Below the pieces are notes generated by a model that saw nothing but the letters and a program-made list of their open reading frames with translations, did no database searches and was not told where the DNA came from. From Paenibacillus sp. HWE-109 (lineage in GTDB: Bacteria > Bacillota > Bacilli > Paenibacillales > NBRC-103111), in contig NZ_CP091881.1 in NCBI RefSeq assembly GCF_022163125.1, forward strand, positions 5,890,001-5,954,000: 64,000 nt of DNA. Reading direction: 5' to 3'. This document shows, in pieces, positions 17,160 to 24,413 of this stretch. The translations under genes and the position numbers were made by a program. Each line of letters begins with the position of its first letter. Position 1 is the first letter of the stretch.

Positions 17160-17602
17160 ATCGCTTCAAAACTCTGCTTTCCAGCAGCTTTGCCCGCTTC
17201 CTGATCGTCGGAGTGTTCAACACTCTCGTCGGCCTTTCGGCCAGTTTCCTGTTCTTCAATCTGCTTCACCTGAATTATTGGCTCTCTACGTTCACCGGAA
17301 ATACGATTGGAGCGATCGTTAGTTACACCTTGAATCGAACCTTTACGTTTCGTTCCAAGGCCAGCGTCGGCAGCAGCTGGTGGAAATTTACTGTCGTTAT
17401 TCTCAGCTGCTATGGTCTTTCGTATGGCGCGAGTTATCTGCTAGCTGAGGCCGCCGGACAGCTCTTTCCTGTCATTAGCGCTGAATGGCGGCATAATGCT
17501 GCTATTCTCGTCGGCAACGGACTATATACGATTGGTAATTACATCGGGCATAAATATTTTACATTTCGCACTAATGAGACGAACGTGCGCGGGGTATCCT
17601 AA
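17156..17602 (+). CDS. GtrA-family membrane protein
   Basis: 148 residues with four hydrophobic segments and the GtrA signatures FLIVGVFNTLVGLSASFLFF and LNRTFTFRSKAS. GtrA proteins are thought to flip the lipid-linked sugar made by the upstream transferase. The ATG overlaps that gene's TGA (ATGA), which fixes the start even though the frame is open further upstream. The pair may decorate a cell-wall polymer; target unknown. Confidence 0.9.
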   Translation: MNRFKTLLSSSFARFLIVGVFNTLVGLSASFLFFNLLHLNYWLSTFTGNTIGAIVSYTLNRTFTFRSKASVGSSWWKFTVVILSCYGLSYGASYLLAEAAGQLFPVISAEWRHNAAILVGNGLYTIGNYIGHKYFTFRTNETNVRGVS

Positions 17603-17623
17603 TCGCCAAGAGGTGATGCTACG

Positions 17624-17917
17624 ATGGCACGCAGAAGAAGCCACAAAGCCATGGTACCTGGTTCCGAGCATGGACTCGGACTGCTTAAAGCTCAGGTTAT
17701 GAAAAATCAAGGTTACAACGTCAATATGGAACGTCCTGATTTGGTTAAATATGAAGTAGCCCGAACGCTTGGCGTTCCGCTGCAGCAAGGCTACAACGGT
17801 CAACTAAGCTCTGAGGATGCCGGCAAGGTCGGAGGTCCCATCGGCGGAGCAATGGTGCGAGAACTCGTGCGTATGGCTCAGCAGCAGCTCTCCCAGCAGC
17901 GCCCCCCTCAAGGGTAA
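17624..17917 (+). CDS. alpha/beta-type small acid-soluble spore protein
   Basis: 97 residues. The SASP core is visible: LKAQVMKNQGYNV, the KYEVARTLGVPL segment and GGPIGGAMVRELVRMAQQQL. These proteins coat and protect DNA in the spore core and are cleaved by the germination protease (GPR) during outgrowth; I do not see a clear canonical GPR site. The basic N-terminus (MARRRSHK) and Gln-rich tail extend the family's usual 60-70 residues. AAGAGGTGATG precedes the start. Expected to be transcribed by the forespore sigma factor, but no promoter was assigned. Confidence 0.85.
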   Translation: MARRRSHKAMVPGSEHGLGLLKAQVMKNQGYNVNMERPDLVKYEVARTLGVPLQQGYNGQLSSEDAGKVGGPIGGAMVRELVRMAQQQLSQQRPPQG

Positions 17918-17947
17918 GCTAGCCGAGAATGCCATAATCCGCCGCAG

Positions 17948-17996
17948 GTTTACATAGACTAATAGCAAGCTGCTTGCAGCGCTACTTTCTATGTAA
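17948..17996. repeat. inverted repeat between the SASP and Hsp20 genes
   Basis: TTTACATAGA (17948-17957) is matched by TCTATGTAAA (17987-17996), with an inner GCAAGC/GCTTGC hairpin. No T-run follows on the plus strand, so it is not a clear terminator. Confidence 0.6.
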
Positions 17997-18018
17997 AAAA
18001 GTCAGGTGATGATGGCCG

Positions 18019-18462
18019 ATGAACCCCCCAGGCAACCGTTCACAGGGGCCCGATTGGAAAGGGCTGTCGGCGCAAGCCGGCGACGTGCTAGGCCCTGAAT
18101 TCTGGCAGGACATTGCCAGTATCATCCCGCTTACCGGGCCACGAATCGATATGTATGAAACACCCCAGGAGCTTGTCGTTGTGGCAGAAGTTCCTGGCTT
18201 GTCTTCCCCTGAGCAAATTCAGCTTTCTTTTCGTGAACAATCGCTTCACATGCGGGGAAACCTCGCAAGGCCTTATCAAGTGACCGATCAGCAGATGCGG
18301 CTCTCCGAGCGTTTCTTCGGCGTCTTCGAGAGAGCGATTCGTTTACCCGGCAGAGCCTTAACCGAGCACATGCGGGCACACTATCAGAATGGTTTACTCA
18401 TTGTTCGCATCCCTCTTTCTCCCCCTGACGGTGAGAAAGTCATCCCCATTCAATTCACATAA
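18019..18462 (+). CDS. Hsp20/alpha-crystallin small heat-shock protein
   Basis: 147 residues. An alpha-crystallin domain covers about residues 45-145: DMYETPQELVVVAEVPGL, the central LHMRGNLARP strand and the end motif YQNGLLIVRIPLSPP in place of the usual GxLxIxxP. The N-terminal arm (residues 1-40) is hydrophilic. The protein is a holdase chaperone in the cytoplasm, or, given the spore-gene neighbours, possibly a coat-associated CotM-like protein; the sequence does not decide. AGGTGATGATGG precedes the start. Confidence 0.87.
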   Translation: MNPPGNRSQGPDWKGLSAQAGDVLGPEFWQDIASIIPLTGPRIDMYETPQELVVVAEVPGLSSPEQIQLSFREQSLHMRGNLARPYQVTDQQMRLSERFFGVFERAIRLPGRALTEHMRAHYQNGLLIVRIPLSPPDGEKVIPIQFT

Positions 18463-18535
18463 CGTTCAGCAGCATAAGCCTTGCAGGTGATCATCTTCCA
18501 CTGCTTGTCGAATCTGCTGAGCGTTATTTGTTTTC
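18461..18535 (+). terminator. hairpin after the Hsp20 gene
   Basis: AACGTTCAGCAG (18461-18472) pairs with CTGCTGAGCGTT (18514-18525) with one G-T pair and a 41-base loop, followed by ATTTGTTTT. Confidence 0.65.
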
Positions 18536-18615
18536 AGAAAGAGAAATGAATCTCCCTTTGTCCCCATATAATGAGGAAGAGATCAGTAAGGAAATGGGAG
18601 ATGGAGGGGATTATC

Positions 18616-18834
18616 ATGGTACGCATTCAATTCCAATCGATCCATATCGATGCCATCGCAGAGACATCCAGCGTGAACAAGGGGACCAATCGGATCATCG
18701 GCAGACGTCATTCGGTCAAAGTCAACCAAGGGCTCGGGGAAGTAGCAGGCGAACACAATGTGATTCTCGGCGGCAAGCATGTTGTTCAGGACAGTGATAG
18801 ATTTGATATGAAACATCCGACACAGAAGAGCTAA
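18616..18834 (+). CDS. GerPA/GerPF-like spore germination protein
   Basis: 72 residues. It matches the GerPA/PF pattern: an IQFQSIHIDAIAE strand, GTN near residue 23, then KVNQGLGEVAGEHNVILGG and a terminal DSDRFD. Family knowledge: GerP proteins help nutrients cross the spore coat to reach germinant receptors. The ATG has GGAGGGG seven bases upstream; longer in-frame starts lack one. Four members of this pattern lie between here and 20.2 kb. The product is more polar and divergent than classic GerPA, so the exact role is uncertain. Confidence 0.72.
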   Translation: MVRIQFQSIHIDAIAETSSVNKGTNRIIGRRHSVKVNQGLGEVAGEHNVILGGKHVVQDSDRFDMKHPTQKS

Positions 18835-18842
18835 TTGCCATT

Positions 18843-19310
18843 ATGTGGTTTCAAAAGAAAAAAACGAATCCGAATCCGCCGCTGCACTCGCCTGCAAAAC
18901 CTAAACCTATACCAGAATCGTCTTGGAACCCAACTCCAACCGATCAAACGCCGCCTAATGTTCAACAATTAGAAAAACGTCTGAAACAATTGGAAGAGGA
19001 TCTTGCTAAGCTAGTCACCAAGCATCCGCAGATTCATATCGATGTGCTGCATGTTCATCAGCCTGTTTTGGAGAATTTGACGTTCCGCTTAGATCATCTA
19101 GACATTAAGGAGCTTAGCGGCTCCTTGAATTTAGGCAATAATTTTGGCGCCAAGCCTACGGAGAAAAAAGGCCCCTTGGACGAGGCCTTTCAACGTGCGC
19201 AGGTAACCAAAGACGGTAATAGCGGAGCTGCTAAAGACACCTCTTCGCCTCCTCCAGAGCCGGAGCGTACCGCAACGGGTTATCGGTATACGCCACAATT
19301 CAAAAAGTAA
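18843..19310 (+). CDS. GerPC-like protein
   Basis: 155 residues. A Pro/Lys-rich N-terminus (residues 1-40), a coiled-coil segment (VQQLEKRLKQLEEDLAKLV), then IHIDVLHVHQPVLENLTFRL and LDIKELSGSLNLGNNFG, which resembles the GerPC pattern of a coiled coil followed by a strand ending in GTLNIG. The C-terminus is polar and Pro-rich. No strong Shine-Dalgarno sequence is present; translation may be coupled to the gene ending nine bases upstream. Likely acts with the neighbouring GerPA/PF-like proteins in the spore coat. Confidence 0.65.
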   Translation: MWFQKKKTNPNPPLHSPAKPKPIPESSWNPTPTDQTPPNVQQLEKRLKQLEEDLAKLVTKHPQIHIDVLHVHQPVLENLTFRLDHLDIKELSGSLNLGNNFGAKPTEKKGPLDEAFQRAQVTKDGNSGAAKDTSSPPPEPERTATGYRYTPQFKK

Positions 19311-19325
19311 AGAGGTGATCCATCC

Positions 19326-19676
19326 ATGTCCTCGTTCATGTCACCGTCATTCATCATCGGTTCGATCCGTATCGGATCGGTCGAAAGCGCGTCCTGCATC
19401 AATATGGGCAACAATTGGCCGACCGATTTCCAAAGCAATCAGAAGACTGTGCAAGGGTTTGGCGCCGTTGAAGGCGATAATAATCAGTTAGTCGGCACAC
19501 GTTCCATGCTGAACGATTCCGATTTCATGGATATGCTCAATATCGGTGACAATGAGACACCGGATTGGCTGCAAGAGATGATAGTCAATCAAGCTCAGAC
19601 CTCCGGCTTCACCACATCCTCTGCCGCGTCAGAGACTGAACCCGCTGTGACAAATGCTCCGCAAACTGCTGATTAA
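19326..19676 (+). CDS. GerPA/GerPF-like spore germination protein
   Basis: 116 residues, longer than the usual 70-90 because of a C-terminal Thr/Ala-rich tail. The core (residues 8-82) fits the family: FIIGSIRIGSVESASCINMG, KTVQGFGAVEGDNNQLVG and SMLNDSDFMDM. AGAGGTGA lies seven bases ahead of the ATG. Third gene of the plus-strand cluster, 15 bases after the GerPC-like gene. A terminator whose hairpin includes the stop codon follows. Confidence 0.75.
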   Translation: MSSFMSPSFIIGSIRIGSVESASCINMGNNWPTDFQSNQKTVQGFGAVEGDNNQLVGTRSMLNDSDFMDMLNIGDNETPDWLQEMIVNQAQTSGFTTSSAASETEPAVTNAPQTAD

Positions 19677-19697
19677 GCAGCTGCGGAGCATTCTTTT
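19653..19697 (+). terminator. intrinsic terminator overlapping the stop codon
   Basis: AATGCTCCGCA (19653-19663) pairs with TGCGGAGCATT (19682-19692), with inner CTGCT/AGCAG arms, then CTTTT. It separates the two convergent gerP-like groups and may serve both. Confidence 0.85.
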
Positions 19698-19977
19698 ACA
19701 CACGTCCAATAATGAAATCTCCTTTGGTATACGGCGCATCGATAATATCATTGTCATACACCGTATTCACATTGTTGATCACATAGTTGTTTTCCCCGCT
19801 AACTTCTCCCATTCCACTGTTCGCTTTGCCGCTTGTTGTCCAAAGAATTTGCATATTCGTCCCAACGAAAATGCCGGACGCATCTGTAATTGTATTCACA
19901 TGAATGGAGTCGAATTGAATGACTGGCGGGTCCTGTGGACCTTGCAGATGCATGATCGCATTCCCCCACTCTTTCAT
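19696..19977 (-). CDS. GerPA/GerPF-like spore germination protein
   Basis: 93 residues. The pattern IQFDSIHVNTITDASG, VGTNMQILW, KANSGMGEVSGENNYVIN and VYDNDIIDAP aligns by eye with the three neighbours. The ATG at 19975-19977 overlaps the upstream stop as TGATG, suggesting coupling; an ATG at 19951-19953 with GGGGGA eight bases upstream is a possible alternative start and would remove eight residues. It lies convergent to the plus-strand gerP-like genes, sharing their terminator. Confidence 0.75.
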   Translation of the reverse strand: MKEWGNAIMHLQGPQDPPVIQFDSIHVNTITDASGIFVGTNMQILWTTSGKANSGMGEVSGENNYVINNVNTVYDNDIIDAPYTKGDFIIGRV

Positions 19978-20219
19978 CAGACTTGGTTCGCCACAGTTGG
20001 TTTAAAGTCCTGATCATTAATCGGAGCATCGATAAAGTCATTATCATAAAGGACATTCACGATATTAACGGAGATCGTATTGCCGATAAACTCGCCGGTA
20101 CCATAATTGTTCTTACTATGCGAGTCCCAGCTGGACTGTACATTCTCACCGATCCCGATGGTGGCATTCGTATTCTGATTGTTAATGTTAATCATGTTAA
20201 AAACGATGGAACTCGGCAT
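19977..20219 (-). CDS. GerPA/GerPF-like spore germination protein
   Basis: About 80 residues. It contains IVFNMININNQNTNATIG, the GENVQSSWDSHSKNNYGTGEF stretch in shortened match, and VLYDNDFIDAP, matching the other three members. I start at the ATG at 20217-20219, with AGGAGTGA upstream; a GTG nine bases earlier is too close to that site. It is the upstream gene of a two-gene minus-strand unit, linked to the next by TGATG. Unusually rich in Asn, which is common in GerPF-type proteins. Confidence 0.72.
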   Translation of the reverse strand: MPSSIVFNMININNQNTNATIGIGENVQSSWDSHSKNNYGTGEFIGNTISVNIVNVLYDNDFIDAPINDQDFKPTVANQV

Positions 20220-20351
20220 GCCGCTCACTCACTCCTGTCCATGGATAGCTTACCATTGTGACTTGTATGTTAGCCTATTCACAGAGTGCCCGCTTGGTGA
20301 CAACGGCGTTCCAAGTGAAGAAGAAGGGCGATTCTACCGGCGCGAGGAGCG

Positions 20352-20429
20352 AATAAGAGCCTTTGGGAGCTTCTATTGGTGCGAAAAGAGGCTTTTTCGG
20401 CGGGATAGGAGTCTCCAGGGACTCTTATT
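20352..20429. repeat. one copy of the dispersed 78-bp palindrome module
   Basis: Two 26-bp imperfect palindromes, 20352-20377 (starts AATAAGAGCCTTTGGG) and 20404-20429 (starts GATAGGAGTCTCCAGG), start 52 bp apart. The 26-base spacer holds inverted arms CGAAAA and TTTTCG. The rest of the 20220-20496 gap has no gene that I can support. Confidence 0.85.
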
Positions 20430-20496
20430 GGCAATCGGAGGGGCGATTCTACTGGCACGAGAGCGTATAAGCTTGGCTGATGTTCAAGCGAGCTAA

Positions 20497-20531
20497 CAAA
20501 AAAAGATCCTTTCCCCAGCGGGAAAGGATCT
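20497..20531 (-). terminator. intrinsic terminator of the Gly/Phe-rich protein gene
   Basis: GATCCTTTCCC pairs with GGGAAAGGATC; on the minus strand the stem is followed by TTTTTTT. Confidence 0.9.
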
Positions 20532-20551
20532 TCCTTCTTCCTTCGCAAATC

Positions 20552-20863
20552 TTAGAACCAGATTCCTGGGCCGCCGAAACCGCCGCCAAATCCACCAAAT
20601 GGGCCAAACCCACCACCGAAACCGCCGCCAAATCCAAACGGGCCAAACGCAAAAGGTGATGTGCCAATCGCTAAGAGGTCAAACAGGACCAAGGGGATGA
20701 CCGCCTTAACTTGAACCTTTTTGCCATTTTGAGGAGCGACGATCAACGTGTTGCCGCTGATACGCACCAATTTACCTGCTACGCTGGTTCCATCTTTCTT
20801 CAAAGCAAAAATATGTTTACCTACCAATTTACGAACGTCTTCTTTACGAACTTTGGACGCCAT
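20552..20863 (-). CDS. small protein with Sm-like domain and Gly/Phe-rich tail
   Basis: 103 residues. Residues 1-60 are basic (MASKVRKEDVRKLVGKHIF) and carry alternating strands (GTSVAGKLVRISGNTLIVAP) resembling a small Sm/SH3-like barrel. The last about 35 residues are almost only Gly, Phe and Pro (GPFGFGGGFGGG). Such low-complexity tails occur in spore coat and crust proteins, and several spore genes lie nearby, so a coat role is plausible but unproven. AGGAGGTG precedes the start and a strong terminator follows, so it is probably a single-gene unit. Confidence 0.75.
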   Translation of the reverse strand: MASKVRKEDVRKLVGKHIFALKKDGTSVAGKLVRISGNTLIVAPQNGKKVQVKAVIPLVLFDLLAIGTSPFAFGPFGFGGGFGGGFGPFGGFGGGFGGPGIWF

Positions 20864-20976
20864 AAACGTCCACCTCCTTCAGCCACCAGGGATACATTGC
20901 TCTATAGTGTACGACTGGATAGGTGAGTTCGCTTGGATAGCTGTCCATTTCTATAAATAAATGCACAGAAGCCCAA

Positions 20977-21020
20977 TAAAAAAACCGTATTTCCAACCCT
21001 CATCAGGCTGAAAAAACGGC
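20977..21020 (-). terminator. intrinsic terminator of the DUF1128 gene
   Basis: On the minus strand GCCGTTTTTTCAGCC pairs imperfectly with GGGTTGGAAATACGG, then TTTTTTT. Confidence 0.75.
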
Positions 21021-21045
21021 TTCTTCATTTTGCATAACAGCACCA

Positions 21046-21270
21046 CTAAGCTTTACGGATATTGCCTAGCTCTGTCGTAATCGCATCAATCTCACTGATG
21101 CTGAATCTATCTTTACTCGCGACCATGTTGTACAGATCCTTCAGATCCTCATAAACCTCTTCCTTCACGTTGGAGGCCTTGATCGATCCGCCTGTCGCCA
21201 TGCGCAGCTTCTTCTTAATTTCTTCAAACATAAATTCCACGTTCGCTTCCGACCACGTATTCAAATCCAT
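21046..21270 (-). CDS. DUF1128 family protein (YfkK-like)
   Basis: 74 residues, all helical in appearance: WSEANVEFMFEEIKKKLRMA, then VKEEVYEDLKDLYNMVASKDRFSISE in shortened match, and a closing helix TTELGNIRKA. This is the pattern of DUF1128, represented by B. subtilis YfkK, whose function is unknown. AAGGAAGGATGA precedes the ATG. Single gene with its own terminator. Confidence 0.82.
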   Translation of the reverse strand: MDLNTWSEANVEFMFEEIKKKLRMATGGSIKASNVKEEVYEDLKDLYNMVASKDRFSISEIDAITTELGNIRKA

Positions 21271-21366
21271 CTGTTAGTGTCATCCTTCCTTGCTTCTCTT
21301 GTCATTATTCTAAAGCACCTGCCTCAGAATGTAAAATAGAACATTGTCTACGCCTTTGAAAATAAC

Positions 21367-21391
21367 AAAAAAAGAGAGACACTCGTCTCCC
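21367..21391 (-). terminator. intrinsic terminator of the TetR gene
   Basis: On the minus strand GAGAC-GAGT-GTCTC is followed by TCTTTTTTTG. Confidence 0.85.
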
Positions 21392-21403
21392 TTCACGCTT
21401 TGA

Positions 21404-22060
21404 TTAGATGGCATTTGTAATCGGCAAATTAGGACCCACCATTTTAACAATCGGACGCTGCTGCTCATGAGAATCAAAATCCAGGCTCACACAAATCAGA
21501 CGGATGTGCTCTTCTGCCAGTCTTCTTGCTTCTTCATAGGTTTGTTTGAATTGAATACAATAGGAGATAAGGCCGTGCATAGACATAAACAAGTTCCACG
21601 GAAGTGTAAACTTCCTATTTTCATAAGCGGGTTGATCTGCGATGACTTGTCTAATCACAATAGCAAACATTTCTAAACACTGTGCTTGCTCGGTACGAGA
21701 ATAATGTGCTAATTCCGGTTCGTTCAGCATGAACATCATTTCGTAATGATTCGGATTGCTTAAACCAAACCAAACGAATTCCATCATCAGCTTCTGAAGC
21801 AGGTTCACGCTAAACCCATGCTCACGAACGATCATTTCCCGCTGACGCTGCATCAGTAAGGAAAAGTCATCTTTAATTAACGCATAAAATAGTTCAGCTT
21901 TCTCACTAAAATGGTAATATAACGCTCCGTGACTGTAACCCATTGCTTTTGCGATGCTGCGCATCGTTAAAGCACGATAGCCAAAAGTAGCGAATAAATC
22001 CCGCGCCTCGGTAAGTATTCGTTCTCTGCTAAGCTCTTGCGCGACTGCTTTCCTAGCCAT
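21404..22060 (-). CDS. TetR/AcrR-family transcriptional regulator
   Basis: 218 residues. N-terminal TetR helix-turn-helix (RERILTEARDLFATFGYRA, then SIAKAMGYSHGALYYHF) and an all-helical ligand-binding domain with a TetR_C-like segment (LMMEFVWFGLSNPNHYEMMF). The ATG at 22058-22060 has GGAGGG eight bases upstream, so I reject an in-frame ATG 18 bases earlier. It stands alone between two terminators, so no target gene can be named from context. Confidence 0.9.
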   Translation of the reverse strand: MARKAVAQELSRERILTEARDLFATFGYRALTMRSIAKAMGYSHGALYYHFSEKAELFYALIKDDFSLLMQRQREMIVREHGFSVNLLQKLMMEFVWFGLSNPNHYEMMFMLNEPELAHYSRTEQAQCLEMFAIVIRQVIADQPAYENRKFTLPWNLFMSMHGLISYCIQFKQTYEEARRLAEEHIRLICVSLDFDSHEQQRPIVKMVGPNLPITNAI

Positions 22061-22123
22061 TCTTCTATCCCTCCGCATCCTTAGCTTATGAAATTAGGTG
22101 AAACTGTCCAATCTCGAACCCGC

Positions 22124-22765
22124 CTATTCAGGCAGGTTCTTATGAACGATATACGTGTTCTCTCCAGCTGTTATCATGCCTTGACCTTGTGTAATGTCTG
22201 TTGCCCAGTTGATAAATGTCTCCGCTGCCGCTGCCAATGGATAGCAAGCTACAGTTACTTTATCCGTAAACTGAATGTCTCCGAGGAGCATCCCCTGATT
22301 TCTTAGCTCATTCTCGATTTTGCCATACCACGTGTAATCAACCTCGATAAGCACCTTCTGATGGTTCACTTTATATATGGGCTGTGCAGCCTCAATGCCT
22401 ATCACGGCTCCATCCGTATAAGCCCGGATAAGTCCGCCCGCGCCAAGCATGATGCCGCCATAATAACGGGTAACTACAACAGCAATGTTCTTGAGCCCTT
22501 GATGCTTAATCACTTCCAGAATCGGCTTGCCTGCGGTGCCGCTCGGCTCCCCATCATCAGATTGCTTCTGAATCTGGTCTCTCTCGCCGATAACATAAGC
22601 GCTGCAGTTGTGTGTAGCCGCTTTGTGTTCTTTTTTGATCGCTTCAATAAATTGGGTAGCTTCTTCTTCTGACTCTACCGGCCTCGCATGGCCGATGAAA
22701 CGCGACTTCTTGATGATGATTTCCGACGATCCGTACGATTGGATAGTTTTGAAATGTGCTAGCAT
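22124..22765 (-). CDS. YigZ/IMPACT-family protein
   Basis: 213 residues from the ATG at 22763-22765, which follows AAGAAAGG. The N-terminal UPF0029/IMPACT domain shows KKSRFIGHARPVESEEEA, HNCSAYVIG and DDGEPSGTAGKPILEVI, followed by VTRYYGGIMLGAGGLIRAY and a C-terminal ferredoxin-like DUF1949 domain. Homologues include E. coli YigZ and B. subtilis YvyE; proposed links are to translation or nucleic-acid binding, but the biochemical role is unsettled. Length is normal. Confidence 0.92.
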   Translation of the reverse strand: MLAHFKTIQSYGSSEIIIKKSRFIGHARPVESEEEATQFIEAIKKEHKAATHNCSAYVIGERDQIQKQSDDGEPSGTAGKPILEVIKHQGLKNIAVVVTRYYGGIMLGAGGLIRAYTDGAVIGIEAAQPIYKVNHQKVLIEVDYTWYGKIENELRNQGMLLGDIQFTDKVTVACYPLAAAAETFINWATDITQGQGMITAGENTYIVHKNLPE

Positions 22766-22880
22766 AGCCGACCTTTCTTGGTAGAAGGAAACATCTGTTT
22801 CACTATATTCTACACACAACCTTAGACTTCGACAATATAGAAAGAAAATTTACCACATAAATAATGGGAATATTGGAACG

Positions 22881-22917
22881 AAAAAACGACCTATCCGATA
22901 GGATTGATCGTTTTTTT
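22881..22917 (-). terminator. intrinsic terminator after pgi
   Basis: Imperfect hairpin around CCTATC/GATAGG with outer AACGA/TCGTT and flanking A- and T-runs. It could act in both directions. Confidence 0.8.
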
Positions 22918-22931
22918 ACATTCGTTCATTT

Positions 22932-24287
22932 TTATTGTTGCAAACGTGCTTCCAATTCCGCTTTTTCCTTCTCATAACCCGGTTTTCCTAAGAGGGCAAA
23001 CATGTTCTTTTTGTATGCTTCAACACCTGGTTGGTCGAAAGGATTCACACCCATCAGGTACCCGCTGATGCCGCATGCTTTTTCAAAGAAGTAAACCATA
23101 TAACCGAAGGAGTAAGGTGTCATGTCCGGCAAAGTCACGATCAGGTTCGGAACGTGTCCGTCTGTGTGTGCCAGCATTGTGCCTTGGAACGCTTTTTTGT
23201 TCACGAAATCCATCGTTTTTCCGCTCAGGAAGTTAAGCCCGTCCAAATCATCCGCATCCGTACCAATCGTGATGTGGTCAGCAACTTGATCCACTTGGAT
23301 GACCGTTTCGAACAGAATCCGGTTGCCGTCTTGCACGAATTGGCCCATGGAGTGAAGATCCGTGGAGAAATCAACAGACGCAGGGTAAATCCCTTTGTAA
23401 TCTTTCCCTTCGCTTTCCCCGAACAACTGCTTCCACCATTCCGATACGAAATGCAAGGACGGCTCATAGTTCACGAGGATTTCAATCGTTTTGCCTTTGC
23501 GATACAGGGAGTTGCGAACGGCTGCATATTGGTACGCTTGGTTCTCGCTTAATTTGGGATTGGAGAATTCTTGCTGTGCATCTGCCGCGCCTTTCATAAT
23601 GGCTTCCACATCAATGCCCGCCGTCGCGATTGGCAGCAAACCAACAGCCGTTAGTACGGAATAACGTCCGCCTACATCATCTGGAATGACGAAAGTCTCG
23701 TAACCTTCAACGTTGGCAAGTGTTTTGAGCGCGCCTTTTTCTTGATCAGTAGTTGCGTAGATCCGCTTGCGTGCCGCTTCTTTGCCATATTTTTTCTCCA
23801 GCAGCTCACGGAAAATACGGAAAGCAATCGCTGGCTCCGTCGTCGTACCGGATTTGGAAATGACGTTGACGGAGAAATCTTTCCCTTCCAACAATTGAAG
23901 CAAGTGCGTCACATACGTAGAGCTGATATTATTTCCTACAAAATAAATCTCAGGCGTTTTACGTTTATCTTTGGGCAAAATGTTATAGAAAGAATGGGAC
24001 AACATCTCCAGCGCTGCACGTGCTCCCAAATAGGAACCGCCAATACCGATCACTACAAGTGCCTCGGAATCGGATTGAATTTGTTTGGCTGAAGCTTGAA
24101 TGCGTGCAAACTCTTCACGGTTATAGTTCTCAGGAAGATCCACCCAACCTAGATAATCGGATCCTGCACCTGTTTTGTTATGTAATTGTTCGTGGGCTAA
24201 TTCCACTTGGGCTGACAAGTAATCAACCTCATGCTGGGATAGAAAAGATAATGCCTTGCTGTAATCGAACTGTAGTTTTTTGCTCAC
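22932..24287 (-). CDS. pgi: glucose-6-phosphate isomerase
   Basis: 451 residues, normal for Bacilli. The PGI signatures are present: VVIGIGGSYLGARAALEML, VISKSGTTTEPAIAFRIF (sugar-phosphate-binding Ser/Thr), DDVGGRYSVLTAVGL and the late GVNPFDQPGVEAYK. It interconverts glucose-6-phosphate and fructose-6-phosphate in glycolysis. I use the GTG at 24285-24287, which has GGAGG about seven bases upstream and gives the family's normal N-terminus (KLQFDYSKALSF); an in-frame start at 24365 would add 26 residues without homology. Confidence 0.96.
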   Translation of the reverse strand: MSKKLQFDYSKALSFLSQHEVDYLSAQVELAHEQLHNKTGAGSDYLGWVDLPENYNREEFARIQASAKQIQSDSEALVVIGIGGSYLGARAALEMLSHSFYNILPKDKRKTPEIYFVGNNISSTYVTHLLQLLEGKDFSVNVISKSGTTTEPAIAFRIFRELLEKKYGKEAARKRIYATTDQEKGALKTLANVEGYETFVIPDDVGGRYSVLTAVGLLPIATAGIDVEAIMKGAADAQQEFSNPKLSENQAYQYAAVRNSLYRKGKTIEILVNYEPSLHFVSEWWKQLFGESEGKDYKGIYPASVDFSTDLHSMGQFVQDGNRILFETVIQVDQVADHITIGTDADDLDGLNFLSGKTMDFVNKKAFQGTMLAHTDGHVPNLIVTLPDMTPYSFGYMVYFFEKACGISGYLMGVNPFDQPGVEAYKKNMFALLGKPGYEKEKAELEARLQQ

Positions 24288-24413
24288 TATGCTCGCCTCC
24301 ACCTCTATATTTTTCCTTTTCCTAGCATACTTATTTGCCTGTACAAATGCAAGTAAAGAAGGCATTCACAGGTTCTATTTCGCATGATAAAATGAACCTA
24401 GAGGTGAATGATC

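Noticed and set aside
22820..22931. possible riboswitch or leader ahead of yigZ
   Set aside because: Only a terminator-type hairpin is visible; no conserved riboswitch core recognised.
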